Assembly (NCBI GenBank): GCA_032622095.1
Contig: CP136063.1
Coordinates: 115,710,723 to 115,774,722, forward strand
DNA length: 64,000 nt
From: Siphonodentalium dalli
Taxonomy: Eukaryota > Mollusca > Scaphopoda > Gadilida > Siphonodentaliidae
Reading direction: 5' to 3'
Shown here: positions 1-12,591 of the stretch, piece by piece
Layout of the letters: each line of letters opens with the position of its first letter
Numbering within the stretch: the stretch's first letter is position 1
The notes under the pieces: model-generated
Databases searched by the model: none
The model's input: only the letters and a program-made list of their open reading frames with translations
Told to the model about the DNA's origin: nothing
Position numbers and translations under genes: made by a program

Positions 1-819
1 TATATGCGCAATGTTTCTATATATAGACATTACTTTGGTTCTACGTGACGAATTTTATTTGAAACATCACTACATGTGTATATACATATATATACAAACT
101 TCGCAGAAACTAAAGCACACCAGATTTTCGATTATCTATTCCGGGGTGGTGGATGCGTATCTTTGGCAATGATTTTATCGATTTCAAGTAGAAATTCCCG
201 TGCAGCCATTGCAAATAGAGAATAATATAACATAGTACGTCCTACTTGGCGGGATATTCCACACCCCATTCTCTTAATAAGATCTGATTTCGTTTGACAC
301 GAGTCTGTAACCTTCGCATTGTACTATAATGGGACCATATACACATGCCATTTAGATAGAAATGTACGCCGATTATGTTGTTCTTGTATTGCCGTTACAT
401 TTTAATAATAAAACATTTTGTTCTTCAATTGAGTTCTATACTGATCTATATCCGAAAAATGTCAGACGATGGGTCATTTAGCTTAGGACAGTGTTCTATC
501 TCCAGGTGTAAAATCGACTTTCACGAAGATGTTCGAGCATATGTTACCTTTTTCCACGATAAATCACCCCCATAAACAACCAGGAGCCACACTATCTCAT
601 GTACATACTCCTAAATGGTCAAACACGGACTTTTTGGATGGCCCAAATTTTCAAATGGCCATATCTCTCTTAACTAACTTTAGGACTTAGAACAGTATAG
701 TTTTCGGGCGACGAGATGTGAACAGTACATTGGAGCGACATATCGTTCAAGCAGAAATGTTTTTACATGAACAGAGCATCTCGGAAACCTCCTAACCAGC
801 ATGTTTGCATGCCCTTGCG
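1..819. other. Upstream DNA, nothing recognised
   Basis: AT-rich sequence with only short chance reading frames. I see no exon, RNA gene or clear repeat boundary here. Confidence 0.5.
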
Positions 820-895
820 CATACAGATCTGAATTGACGTGCGATATCATCAGTGAGATCTTCCATTATAATATGACCAAGATACATGTATTTAA

Positions 896-1130
896 TTGAT
901 TTATATAACTCAATCCTGATTCGTAATATGGCCACCGATAGCCATCTTGGATTTTGCTCTTTGCATGACTAAATCCTTTGGCTCACTCTACAGTACAGAG
1001 CACATCCCTCAATCAATCGTCATCAGACTTCATTATATTCATGTTCGGGGTGACCAGTAGATGGGAGCTATCAAATGTTTTTGAATTTCATTGGGAAAAC
1101 ATGGCCGCCTGCAGCCATCTTGGATTTAAC
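896..1130 (-). repeat. Fragment of the 'CCAAGATGGCC' Helitron-like repeat (family B)
   Basis: Read on the minus strand it matches the core unit of the repeats at 20545-22208 and 38371-41070: a segment around 'AAATCCAAGATGGC', then a 'GGTCACC' stretch, then a 'GATGAGG' stretch. Neither end of the element is present, so this is a fragment. The next 250 bp end in a short GACA tract (1377-1396) and probably belong to another repeat. Confidence 0.55.
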
Positions 1131-1854
1131 TTTTTATATATCTCTTCATGTTGACGACTTGACGTCTAGTATAATAGTATTACTATTACTTAGAAATTTC
1201 AACATGCACTCCACATTCCTTCTCAGGAGACGGGAGCGATTGCTCTCGCAACCATACACACCCTCAATTTTTAATTTACGGGGTCGCCAAAACGACAACG
1301 ACGACCGCCTGGTCAAACTACACACACTTACCAAGTTTCGTCCCGATCGGTCGAGAATCGTAGATTTGTATAAATGACAGACAGACAGACAAACAGAGGT
1401 CTTTAAAAAATATATATGAGATGAATGAATTTAAGCCATTAATTAGCGCAAAGTACACTTGTGACTTGTGTGCTCTACGACTGATGCAAACAACATGGTA
1501 ATTATAATGGAAATTAATAAACGGCTGGAGTCATAAATAAATTTTCATTATAAATACCATGTTATTTTATTCGTTCATAGAGCACACGAGTGTATTTTGC
1601 ACTAATACATGTCTCAAATTCATCCATTTTTTGCATAAACTCTGTTGATTATAAACTGAGATGGTCACACAAATGGTCGGATTTAGTGTACAGTCCCCCT
1701 TTAAGCTATCCATGCCCAGCCAAGCCCGACAGAAAAATCAACCGTCACTCAAAGAGGGCACGTCCTTTCTCTGGGCGGCGACTCTGAGCGATGAATGGGA
1801 ATGAAAATGACCGCTAACTGGTGTTGAGTTCTTTATATCTATATTATCTCATAA

Positions 1855-2015
1855 TTAGCAGATAATATCTCCCAATTAGGAGACACTAAGTCCTAATTAG
1901 GAGATAATAACTCCTAATTAGGAGATAGTATCTCCTAATTAGGAGATACTAAGTCCTAATTAGTATATAATATCTCCTAATTAGGAGATACTAAGTCCTA
2001 ATTAGGGGATACTAT
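1855..2015. repeat. Short palindromic tandem repeat
   Basis: Several tandem copies of a palindromic unit built on ATCTCCTAATTAGGAGAT, alternating with ACTAAGTCCTAATTAGG. Each unit can fold on itself. It is a small local satellite with no coding content. Confidence 0.8.
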
Positions 2016-2364
2016 CTCATAGTATTTTTTGTTAGGTGGCACTAAAACGCTTCCATACATATTTGACCTTTTTGTATGATTGGCCGCGGACACACGTATC
2101 ACGGTAGCGATGACATAGTAGGTGCGACAATTTATTACGGTGGAGTTTGGTGACAATTGGTTAATTGGTCGACTCATTATGCGGAAACTCAGCGGGCAAC
2201 ATAACCAGCTATGGCACAGAAATATGACGACAGATTGTCACCAAATAAGCACTATAATAAATTGTCACACCTACCATGCCATCGCATTGTGGTACGTGTA
2301 TCCGCAGCCATTATTTAGATAAAAATCGTTCATGATAATCCCTCTCCAGTCTCCAATACATATG

Positions 2365-3225
2365 TGCCAACCATACTTATTTGTGACAAAAATCAATACT
2401 TATTTTGCAAACGACAACATGTATTGTAAATGTTAGAATCCTTAAAACAATTGTAAAATCGGTACGCATTTCTGCTTCCAGATGTTCTTTAGTTTGGTAA
2501 TCTTAAAAGAGGACACCCGTCATCCCCGATAATCCGCTTTCAAGTCATATTATACCCAGTTTTTTGACAACCCGTATACTTATTTGTCAGAAAAATCAAT
2601 ACTTATTTTGCAAACGAAAATATTTCTTGTTAATGTTAGAAGCATTAAAGCAATTGTACAATCGGTATGCATTTCTGCTTCCAGATGTTCTTTAGTATGA
2701 TAATCTTAAAAGATGACACCCGTTATCCCCGATAATCCGTTATCCAGTCATACCGAGCTATTTGACAACCACACTTATTTGTCGGAAAAATCAATACTTA
2801 TTGTACTTACAAATTAAAACAAATGTGGGATCTGCAATATAAGTATGCAATTTCATTCTCATATTTGACCTTTTTGTATGATTATCTAGATAGAAATTGC
2901 TCATGATAATCCCTCTGCAGTCTCCAACCATGTCTATATAGCCTACATATGTGCCAACCATACTTATTTGTCAGAAAAATCAATACTTATTTTGCAAACG
3001 AAACCATGTCTTGTTAAAGTTAGAAGCCTTAAAACAATTGTGCAATCGGTATGCATGTCTGCTTCCAGATATTCTTTATTATGATAATCTTAAAAGATAA
3101 CACCCGTTATCCCCCGGCGATATTCCGCTTTCCAGCCATATATACCGAGCTATTTGACAACCATACTTATTTGTCAGAAAAATCAATACTTATTTTACTT
3201 ACAAATTTAAAAAAAAACCAACGAC
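2365..3225. repeat. About 200-bp tandem repeat, four to five degenerate copies
   Basis: The motif CATACTTATTTGTCAGAAAA followed by ATCAATACTTATTTT recurs near 2372, 2577, 2770, 2950 and 3163. Between copies are shared segments: a 'CTGCTTCCAGATGTTCTTTA' stretch and a 'CACCCGTTATCCCC' stretch. The units differ by point changes and small indels, so the array is not recent. A last trace of the motif lies near 3806, close to the RSL24D1 promoter. Confidence 0.75.
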
Positions 3226-3770
3226 AAAGTCACGACATTCAGATTTGTAAGCCGTTCCATGTGTTATTTGTGTGGCATTATATAATAAATGTAGTAAATT
3301 GGATTAACACAGAAATCAGATGCAATTTATTTTTGGAATAATCTATTTTGAACTTCGAATAATACACAATGAAGACGAATAAAACACAACTCAAATTACA
3401 TTCCTGAAATTTGTTCATTTTCCATATACTTTTCAATTTGTCGGGTCTAATTGTGTTTTAGCGTCTCTGTAGGCCTATAGTAAATGTGATGTCCCCAGGG
3501 TTGTGAATTTCATTTGGAAGGGAAGAAGCACATAATTAAACATAGATGTACAAACACCAAACTTAATATTTATACATAACGCGCAATTCCCAAATTATTT
3601 TGTGTGATGTGATAATAAGATTCATTTTGCTCGCCAAAATTGTATGTTCCTTTCGTGTGACTATATATCGATTAAATCATTCAATTTTCACTTGCTTGAA
3701 GATCGGTGCTGAACACCCACTCTTTGGTGATACTGTTTCCCACCGAGGCGCAACCTACGTTTTATGGGAG
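3226..3770. other. Non-coding DNA upstream of RSL24D1
   Basis: No gene or repeat boundary recognised. The stretch leads into the probable RSL24D1 promoter. Confidence 0.5.
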
Positions 3771-3776
3771 GAGTGA

Positions 3777-3875
3777 ACATGCGCAGACGAAAAAATCATA
3801 AAAAACCATACTTATTTTACAAACATACTTATATTTTAGAACACCGGAAATGGATATGCAATACCGGAAGTGACG
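3777..3875 (+). promoter_or_regulatory. Probable RSL24D1 promoter: NRF1-like and ETS motifs
   Basis: A TGCGCA core (about 3780-3785, in CATGCGCAGAC) resembles an NRF1 half-site. Two CCGGAA cores follow, at 3844-3849 and in ACCGGAAGTG at 3863-3872, the second matching the ETS/GABP consensus well. They lie 50-145 bp upstream of the start codon. Such sites are typical of TATA-less promoters of ribosomal and ribosome-biogenesis genes. The motifs are seen; their use is inferred. Confidence 0.5.
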
Positions 3876-3923
3876 CTTAAAGTATGTAAATTTAACACGT
3901 GCTTCAGAGAAATCGTCAACAAC

Positions 3924-4012
3924 ATGCGGCTGGAAAAATGTTATTTCTGCTCTTCAACAATCTATCCCGGTCACGGGATACAGTTTGTAAGGAATGATTG
4001 TAAGATATTCAG
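3924..4012 (+). CDS. RSL24D1: RSL24D1 coding exon 1
   Basis: 89 nt encoding MRLEKCYFC to IF plus two bases of Arg30. It is followed by a GTAAAT donor at 4013. It is too short for ordinary ORF detection and was recognised by homology to the zinc-finger start of the family. Confidence 0.95.
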
Positions 4013-7000
4013 GTAAATATATAAATAGTTACTTTCATTTTTTCGTTACGAATCAACGATCATACTAAAATGCCACATTACAAACACGAATTCCACGAAA
4101 ACAAGAAACACGGGCAATATATCATCTGTATCTCAGACTCAGTATCTGTAATTGTATCATATGTATGTTGTTCGATGTAGAAGCCTTGAGTTGACTGTGA
4201 TTAAAACCAACTTCAGCCTAAAATTTACTCAACAGGGAAGTCGTGTGAGATTGCCTAAACACGTTTTTGGCAACTTGGCTTGGGGGAGGTTGTCGGCACA
4301 TTAAAACAAACTTCAGCCCAAATATTTACTCGACAGGGAAGTCGTGTGAGATTGCCGAAACACTTATTTTATTAGTCGAAAATCTTTATCCCGTCGATGC
4401 CTGTAATGGGAGAGGTCGCTTCAAGTCTGTAAATGAAGAATATGACACAAGACACGGCCAAACCATGATGTTCTCCCGACAGCTTACACCCGTAGAGATC
4501 ATATTCCACCAGTACAAAACCCGGGAACTTTTTAAAGTTTTGACAGGGAACCTTATAAAGTCGAAAAAATAACGCGGGGAATGTACGTCTTTGTTCGTAC
4601 CTGTTGCTTAATGATTTATTCATCGGTATGTGAAGTTCCCAGCTCGAGATTACATTATTTACGTGACTTTTGAGACCCGATTCCGCGATAAATATTTATT
4701 TTATTCCCTGTCACGAAAATTATTGTCGTAAGCGACAATACGCGAAAGCAATTCACTTTGACATACCATTTACCTTCCTTTTCCAAAAAAAAGAGACATT
4801 TAACGAGCCTTATCAGGCGAATGACCAGTGAAGCATGTCGGCCATTTTTCGGGTCATTTCAATTGGGTTCCGGCTATACCCCACAGTATCGAGGGAAAAT
4901 ATGCCCCGAACTTGATCGAACAGACCCGAAAAATGGCTGTAATATTTAGCGAGTCGTTCTCCTGATTGAGAAAAAGGCTCGTTAAATGTCTTTTTTTTGG
5001 AAAAGGAAGGCATATGGTACATTTAAGTCAAGGTGATGAATTATTATATGTGTTGTCATGGGGAAAATCGCCATTTGGTTGTGTCTTGTGCTTCCTTTCC
5101 GGACATTAATAAAAACCCTCTGTTGCCAGGCTTCAACTGTAATAATCAGATGGTTGTCAGGTTAACAGTCTACTGCTAATCAAAGGCGTAATTTTAAAGT
5201 CGATATACGGTGAAAGTTCAGAATGTCATTGTATCACAGGGATTGACGTCAAATTCATAGATTGTCTAATTTCTAGGCCAATTTCTAGGCCTATTTTCCT
5301 TTCAGAAAGTGATTTTAATGACATAACCCTTGGAACAAACGTCGCACTACCGACGACTCGAATTCAATTATTTGAATTTGAGTCAACAAAAGTGCGACGT
5401 TTGTTTCAAATAAATGCGAGTTTAGACGCACTACCGACGAAGAATGCGTGTGGGCAACATGAATCTAATTGCTGATGCGTCTGAGATCCATGTTTGAAAC
5501 AAACGTCGCATCACCGTCGACTCAAATTTATATCGGAGAAATGCTAAAGAGCTGTATTATGATAATGCTAATGAGGGAATTCCAATTGAAACTGGAAAAC
5601 ACCAACGAGATGGCGTAATTTGGTGGTATTTGAATTTGAGTCAACGAAAGTGTGACGTTTGTTTCAAATTAAATGCGAGTAGACGCACTAAATAAATTTT
5701 TATTCCGTTTGGATATACCCGCTACTATGCATGCCATTGCATGGACCTATGTAAATTTCACATCAACGATAGGTTGACATTTTTCTTATAATTTGATTTT
5801 CCAACAATTAATTATTGGGGAATTTGTTGTTTTTAGACCAACATTTGTATATTTTCCTACTTTTGGTCCAAAATTTTTACTGAAATGGCCATCAGTCCTG
5901 ATCAGGCGGGAAGCTTGTGTCCTGGTCCCTCATGACCCCTATGGCCAGCCAAAAAAATACTAATTATTTTCCTATGCGTTTGTTCATAATTGTGAACTTA
6001 AATGGGGGGGGGGGGGGGGGTGGGGGTGTCAGGTTGGAATTTTTCAACACTTGGAAAGCTTGAGGCCAGTCTAGATGCTATAGGATTTTGCAATTTTTAT
6101 GTTCAGATTTCAAAACTCTTCTCCCGCCATGCCTAACTATGATAAGATTTTTCTTCTACTGGCAGAATCATGGTCCGCCCAGTGCATGATCACAAGTCTA
6201 GGCTATCATCCAGGCATGTGAAGGAACATCCAAGCGGGTGTAAATTGAATTACGCAAATTTATTACCCCCCCCCCCCCCCCACCCCACAACGGAAACCCT
6301 CTAGCTATACGTCATTGCCCACCATGTTTATTTTGCCACGTGGTTTTAGATAGGCATACTGACGCAATATAGTGTTATCCCGCGTTGACCTCAACTTGCT
6401 ATATCTATTATTAAAAATGCACAATGTTTTCATAATAAAAATAAACTGGACCTGATTTCTTTCAGACAAGATCAGAGCAAAATACCAACTATAGAATCAT
6501 GTCCGACCTAAAATATGTGTTAAATACCTACGAAATAGCGATATAAAACCAATAATTTCCGCTCCTCATAATATTAACATTAATTTGGTCGCTTGGAAGT
6601 CAAAAGCCACATTTTCTCACTAAATTTTACGTTTTAGAATTGATATATAACTTCGTATTTTAGCAGTTTTTACCAGAACCCTCGTGAACGCTTTGTGCCA
6701 TTTTAAGAAATCAATTAGATTCGTCTTGAATTAAATGCGACGTTTGTTTCAACAGACGAATTTAGAATTAAACTTGAGTCTAATTCTAATTGAATTTGAG
6801 TCGTCGGTAGTGCAACGTTTGTTCCAAGGGTAATTGTTCGCTTCTCCTCCACGTCATTTTGTTTATTTCAAGTCGATAACTCAACAAATATTGTGAATTT
6901 TTACAACAAAGATTTGATATTATATTTCTAATTTGTTGAAATTAATCTTCCGGGGACATATTTATAAGCAATTAACATCTTTTCTGTTTCTAGAGATGTG

Positions 7001-8426
7001 GCGACGGGGGTTTGGGGAGTTGTCTCACCGTGACCCCCCCAACTTTGGTCAAAATTTTCAACAGTTGGAAATTTCATACCTGCCAAAACATTAGTTGGAA
7101 ATTTCACACCAACAATAGGTTGAAAATGTTCTTGTAGTCTGATTTTAAACAATTTATTGTGGGGAATTAATTGTTTTTGGACCAATATTTGTATATTTTC
7201 CTATTTTGGTAAAAAAGATTCGAAATGGTCATCAGTTGGAAATTTTCTTACCTATGGGGAGGGTGACAGGTTGGAAATTTCCAACACTTAGAAAGCTTGT
7301 GTCCTGGTACCTCCCCCGTGGCCAGTCAAAAACTGCTAGTTAATTTAAGAAAACAATATTGTCATACATTTGGTCAACATTGTCATTGGAATTGTCGTCA
7401 GTTGGAAATTTTCCAACCTAAGTGGGGGTGTCAGGTTGGAAATTCCAACTCTAGGAAGGCTTGAGGCTAGTTTATATGCTAGGATTTTGCGATTTTCTTG
7501 TTCAGATTTCAAAATTTTCGCACACTGGGCCGAACCATGGTCGGTCCGGTGTGTCATGGTCCCTCCCCCGTGGCCAATACAAAACTGCTAATTAGTTTAA
7601 CATCAGTTGGATAATTTTCCAACCTGAAGGGGAGTATGTGGTTAGACCACTAGATGTCAGGATTTATGGAATTTTTTTAAAATATCATACTGGGAATATA
7701 GAACCATGGTTTATACATATATAGGATATTAGTCCTGAGTATTGAGGTGAAAGGGGGTGGGTGCAAATGGAATTATGCAAAACTTGTGTTTTGGTCTGAT
7801 TCAAGGCGGGGGGTGGTGGTGCAGTTGGAATTTCCCCAAGATGGCTACCCCCCCAATGGAGACCCTCTAGCCACGTCCCTGACTGTTGCGTTTATGTAGT
7901 GTAAAATTTTAAGTGGCTGAAACAACATCAGTTTTTGTCCATAAATGCAACAAAAATGAAATTGATCTCATATCTAATATGCAGAAAATTAACTAAAGAC
8001 AAAATCCAATATATTTTCAGGTTCTGTCGATCAAAATGTCATAAGGCGTTCAAAAAGAAGAGAAATCCCAGGAAGACAAAATGGACGAAGGCTTTCCGAA
8101 AGGCTTCTGGGAAAGACCTTACAGTTGATCCATCTTATGAGTTTGAGAAGCGTAGAAATGAGCCTGTGAAATACATTCGTGAACTTTGGAAGCAAACTGT
8201 CAAGGCTATGCAAAAAGTTGATGAGATAAGAACGAAACGACAGGGCCAACACATTGTGAACAGACTTAAAAAGGGTAAAGAGCTGAGAAAGGCAGAGGAC
8301 ATAAAGGAAGTGGAGAAGAATATTCATCTCATAAAAGCTCCAGGAGCAAAATCTGCTGTAAAATTGGAGAAAAAACTGGTACAGGTTATCGAGGTCCATG
8401 AAGAGAATATGGAAGAAGATCTATAG
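3924..8426 (+). CDS. RSL24D1: RSL24D1 (RLP24), ribosome biogenesis protein L24e-like; two exons
   Basis: Coding exons are 3924..4012 and 8021..8426, joined across one phase-2 intron (GTAAAT...TTTTCAG) inside codon 30. The product is 164 residues, close to the usual 163 of animal RSL24D1. The L24e zinc finger is complete: Cys6-x2-Cys9 from exon 1 and Cys32-x3-Cys36 from exon 2, so the intron splits it. The middle has the family motifs [24 protein letters not shown] and [13 protein letters not shown]; the C-terminal half is Lys/Glu-rich and ends acidic. The family's protein (yeast Rlp24) loads on pre-60S particles in the nucleolus, holds the place of ribosomal protein L24 and recruits the ATPase that replaces it in the cytoplasm. 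The first ATG in good context is at 3924; the frame open upstream of 8021 is intron. Confidence 0.96.
4750..5042. mobile_element. Foldback MITE in the RSL24D1 intron
   Basis: A 293-bp near-palindrome. The left arm (AATTCACTTTGAC, then a CCTTCCTTTTCC segment and ACATTTAACGAGCC) reappears inverted at the right end (GGCTCGTTAAATGT, GGAAAAGGAAGG, GTCAAGG). The arms are about 60 bp with small indels. No protein is encoded and I could not fix a target duplication, so the superfamily is open. Confidence 0.75.
5327..6830. mobile_element. 1.5-kb TIR element, TAA target duplication (PIF/Harbinger-like)
   Basis: The left end CCCTTGGAACAAACGTCGCA and the right end, whose complement reads CCCTTGGAACAAACGTTGCA, form inverted repeats of about 33 bp. 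TAA flanks both sides (5324-5326 and 6831-6833). A TAA/TTA 3-bp duplication is typical of PIF/Harbinger. Parts of the terminal motif recur inside (about 5498-5525, 5632-5690, 6725-6755). Long poly-G (about 6005-6022) and poly-C (about 6267-6280) runs lie within. No transposase is seen, so it is non-autonomous. Confidence 0.7.
7030..7640. repeat. Diverged direct repeats around 'GTTGGAAATTT' in the RSL24D1 intron
   Basis: Segments containing CAGTTGGAAATTTTC, GGGGGTGTCAGGTTGGAAAT and a 'TCCCCCGTGGCCA' stretch recur three or four times about 150-200 bp apart. They are related to sequence near 5740-6060. The copies are diverged. No coding content. Confidence 0.6.
8021..8426 (+). CDS. RSL24D1: RSL24D1 coding exon 2
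   Basis: 406 nt starting after a pyrimidine-rich TTTTCAG acceptor and ending with TAG at 8424-8426. It carries the second zinc-binding pair, the basic middle region and the acidic tail. Confidence 0.96.
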
Positions 8427-10150
8427 ATAATTGACATTGAAGTTTGTTTAGTACAGATAGACTTTAAAGTTAAGAAAAATAGATGTTTCAAAATATGAAT
8501 ATTTACATGTACATGTATCTGTTTTGGTTCAGAATTGACATACACATGTAAGCTTCAATCTTGGTTATTAAGCTTGCAAATATCCTGCACACAGACAGGA
8601 TTAAATTCTTCAAAGCAAGGATATATTCTCTCTTATGAACTATGGCTATTTATAAATATTGTTTATCAGAGTAATTTTGGATAAACAGAATAGCTTCTTT
8701 TTCAGGAAATGTATGGCCTATTCTGTTAGGGTTTGAAAAGTATACAATATGTCTTTCAACATGTTACCCCTGCTTGTGATTGGCTGAGGGTTTGTCACTT
8801 CGAGAGCCCCATATTGCTATAGCCTTGTGGGGGACATTCCTGAACTTGTCACCATGGTAATATCATCCTGCAATACTATATGAAGTGTATTGCTTTGTCA
8901 AAAGTGAAGTTAATTCCTCCACCCCCCCTTTCATGACTTTTGTGAACAGTGGTGTTCGCCAATTTGCAGAATAATGACATACAAATAAAATTTTACTTTA
9001 TTTTTACGGTCCTTGCTTTATAATAATAAAGTTTCTATACATATCAATATCTGGAGACTGAACAAACAAGTATTTCAACAGATATTATCATATTATGGTC
9101 TATTTAATAAGAGAATAACTGATTGTTTGGTCGATAATACATTTGGTACAACTTTTGAGGACAAACATGGTTGCCAAAACATTCAAATTTTTGATGACCT
9201 ACCAAACTATTAAAACAGTTATGTCATAAGACTCCATATCAATTATACTCTGTAATTACTAATAGCTGTTTGAAAGATAACATACATTGAATGATATGCA
9301 TATCACAAATGTAAAATTATCAGCATGCAACATGCTATGCAATCAAAAAGTTGTCAATTTGTATCATGGGGACATCAAACATTTGACGTGTTGCCAAACG
9401 GAAAGTGTTGCATTTGCACAACTGTCTTTATTGTTTGTCGATTATCTTAAATTTTGGTATTAATGTAACACACAGGACCATTATACAAAAGTGATAAAAT
9501 ATACAGTACATGTTTCCACTGTTCAGAAAAAATGTTACCATAATTAGGTATTTGAATGACAGAAGACGAGCAGGCTGTGTGTGAATTTTTTATGATGAAC
9601 ATAGACATAAATTTCACATGAATACATAAAATAAAAGTATGAAGCTTCATTGCCTTCAGACATATTCACCACTGCACATTGTGGATTATTTCGCTATCAT
9701 ACAGGTGTGTTTTCATGGCAACATTTTTCAAAGATTAATAAAAGGATTAATTCTCTTACATATATTTTCCCACCGAGAGTTCAGCTGGAGTTACTGTAAT
9801 TGGTTACTTTGTTTATGGTTGTAAATGAAATTTATCTATAAAGCTGGGATTTGACCTATTTAATAAGAGGTATCCAAAAGTTGAGGAATTTTACTGCCAT
9901 ATACTTATAGATAGATCTACTAATTCATATCTGAGATTATGGTCATGCAGATATTTCATTTTCAAAATTGGCCACAGCAATGAGCAATGCCGTGGGAAAG
10001 TTGAAATAGTGACTGCAGAGTACTGGTGATTTAAAATTAAAAAATAGTTATCTCAACAATATGTTCTTGTTGCCAAATGATTGGTAGTTCAATATAAGCT
10101 TTAAGATAAATGCACACTTTTTTTTTATTTTGCCCACCATTTATTATGGA
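8427..10150. other. RSL24D1 3' UTR and flank
   Basis: Possible polyadenylation signals on the plus strand are ATTAAA near 8602 and AATAAA at 8984-8989 and 9025-9030; I cannot tell which is used. The rest is AT-rich and has no recognisable gene. It separates the convergent genes RSL24D1 and DCTN3. Confidence 0.5.
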
Positions 10151-10167
10151 AGTGTTACAGAAAGGAA

Positions 10168-10814
10168 ACAAGAGGTATGCTGTCGCGTGGCATTTGCCCC
10201 CGACCGTAGCAATTCGGATTAATCATGGACGAAACTGCGGATATCCGAGGAGGTCTATATGACCATTCCAAAAGAAGTTCGTACAGAAATGTTGACTAAA
10301 AACCCACCGACTAAAGTCAGGAGGCATATCTTTTGAGTGCACAAAGGCCAAAACTCTCTTTGTTTATACTGAAACATTTCACACCACTTTAGCGATCACG
10401 AAACCCAAAAACAAGCGAAAATTCAAATTTTCTAAGTTGATTCAATGGAAAAAGGGCCATAACTCTAGCAAAAAATCATCAGATCATACCCAAATTCGCA
10501 CTTGACATGCATTTTTATATAACTGATCCACAAAAATACGGGATTTGCAATCGTACCACCAAAGCTCATCATCTGGAAACCCAAAAAAACAAGAGAAAAA
10601 ATGAATTTTCTAAGTAAAAAAATGGCCATAACTCTGGTGAAAATGGGTGGACGAAACCCGCGCCATACATGTAGCTGTTCCCCCATGCTGCTCTATCACC
10701 ATACCAAATAACAGCTAAATCTGCCAAGCGGTTGCTGAACAATAATGCAAAATGTTTGTACGGACGGACGGAGACGTCGACTATATACCCGCCGACTTCA
10801 AGTCGGGGGCATAA
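10168..10814 (+). mobile_element. Helitron-like non-autonomous element (family A, copy 1)
   Basis: Starts ACAAGAGGTATGCTGTCGCG, contains a motif GCCCCCGAC about 30 bp in, and ends with an ACGGACGGACGGA tract and a hairpin whose right arm is GTCGGGGGC followed by ATAATAA. The 5' motif is the exact complement of that arm. The middle repeats phrases such as 'GGCCATAACTCT'. This layout agrees with descriptions of bivalve pearl/HINE elements, thought to be mobilised by Helitron/Helentron proteins. The classification rests on layout, not on a protein. Confidence 0.6.
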
Positions 10815-11040
10815 TAATGAGTTTGGGAAATTCTTTATACATCACGAACACCCAAACTCTATTTTTAGATCAAGTAGTTTGCAAACTAAGGAATGGGACA
10901 CAACTGTCATGAGTGGTGTGTGTATCACTGAGTAGATGTAAATTGCATGTGGCACATCAACAATAATTCAGTGCTAGCATCAGTCATGAGTGGAGCATGT
11001 GGTTGCAAGTTCATGCTTACCCGACTGAAAATAAATTATA

Positions 11041-11763
11041 CAGGTCGGGCACACATCCAAAATGAGCTAATTATCTCATTTTGTCTATGTTAGCCTCGAT
11101 TAAGCTAAATGTTTAATGTTAATTACATCCGTTTCATCAGATCAACACAAGGTGCAAAAAAGCGTAACACAAGATGACTTTTACTGGGCCTACCTAACAT
11201 GGTGCTTCAAAAAACACCTCTTCCTCAACTACTCATAAGTCTTGATACCTTTTTCATGATATATGTTTGCATCAAAATTCTTATGACAAAATAGTTTTTT
11301 ATTCTACCCAATTCAGCTGTGACCTGCCATCTTTAAACTCATCATATGATAAAAAAAACTTTCTAATTGGCTGCTAAAACAAACTCCGTGTATGTGTTTG
11401 CATAAGTACTTTTAATTGAGTATAACTGGTTGGAACATATCGAAAGCCATGTCCTCAACCATACCGACACAATCAAAAACAGTGAGTGGAATTGAAGAAG
11501 CCGCATTTTTCTCTTACATAATTCATAATTTTGATAGAAAGTTCAAATAAACACCAAACAGTGCTAATCAAATTTCCTTTTAATAATCATACCAAAGCTG
11601 TTGTAATTAGTTGTACCGAAGGTGTTTCTAATGAATGTCAAACTTTACTGCGTCTTGTGTTGAACTGAGGAAAGGTATGTAAATCACATTAAAAATTTAG
11701 CTTAATCCAGCTAAATTAGATGAAATGAGCGAATTAGCTCATTTTGGATGTGCACCCAACCAG
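11041..11763. mobile_element. 0.7-kb TIR element, superfamily uncertain
   Basis: The left end CAGGTCGGGCACACATCCAA and the right end (complement CTGGTTGGGTGCACATCCAA) begin inverted repeats of about 75 bp that include ATGAGCTAATT and TTAGCTTAAT segments. TTATA lies directly outside both ends (11036-11040 and 11764-11768) and is the likely target duplication. There is no coding capacity. A 5-bp duplication does not fit the common superfamilies well, so I leave it unclassified. Confidence 0.7.
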
Positions 11764-11768
11764 TTATA

Positions 11769-12289
11769 GTATTATTCCAGTTCTCTGAAACCTAACGTTG
11801 ACGTCTGGAATTGTTCCAACATATATTTCATAATTAAGATGTTCGGTAGTTTTCAAGCAAATGGATTTACTATTCACTTAACATGCAAACGTTTACTTTA
11901 TCTTTTCGAGATATTGGCAACCAATGATAGAACAAATGCCTGGTATTTACTTTTGGGATAATAAAATGTTTTTTAATACAAATTTTCTAACTGAATTCTA
12001 ATTGATTATAAGGACCGAATAGAATAACGATTTGAACATCCAACTATTTGCAGGGCCCTATCTGAGATTATATCAGATTCTCTCAGGCAACTGTATATTT
12101 TCTCACGAGAGGGGATAACGAAGTGTGATGATTGACCCATGGGATCTCATAACTATTTGAGCATGAGTTCTTAGAATTGTCATCAATATAAATACTGATG
12201 AGTAAACCAGCTTGATACATGTGTCTCTAATAGCTGTTTTGGAATTTCCCGAACAAGCATTACATCAGGGAAACTCCAAATATCCAGTA
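11769..12289. other. Intergenic DNA, nothing recognised
   Basis: AT-rich, only short chance frames, no repeat boundary seen. Confidence 0.5.
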
Positions 12290-12515
12290 TTAACCCTTTC
12301 ATGATGTGAGTTGCGCTGGTGCAGCATTAAAGATAAGTATGAGAATCTATATATGAGAGTCTACCAAAGGGAGCCCCTCGCATATATAAGAGAATGCGCT
12401 GGCTTTCAAGATCAAGGTAAATATTGTTAGGCCAATGTATTATCATATATGCAAGGCTCCCTATGGCACTGGGTTTTCGCAAAATTTCAGGAAGCTCCAG
12501 TCATGGAAGGGTTAA
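12290..12515. mobile_element. piggyBac-like MITE (TTAA CCCTTTCATGA), copy 1
   Basis: Bounded by TTAA on both sides, with ends TTAACCCTTTCATGATG and CATGGAAGGGTTAA. This fits the TTAA target and CCCTT/CCY start of piggyBac elements. Inside is a hairpin around 'CTCGCATATATAAGAGAATG'. Confidence 0.75.
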
Positions 12516-12591
12516 ATAAGATCTGATACTTGCACATTATATGATAGAAGTGATATATCATTCAGTCGTTCACAATGACAAAGCAAAATGC

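Noticed and set aside
7935-8020. RSL24D1 starting inside the frame open from 7935
   Set aside because: This stretch is intron: it ends in a pyrimidine-rich AG acceptor, and the true N-terminus with the first zinc-binding cysteines is at 3924-4012.
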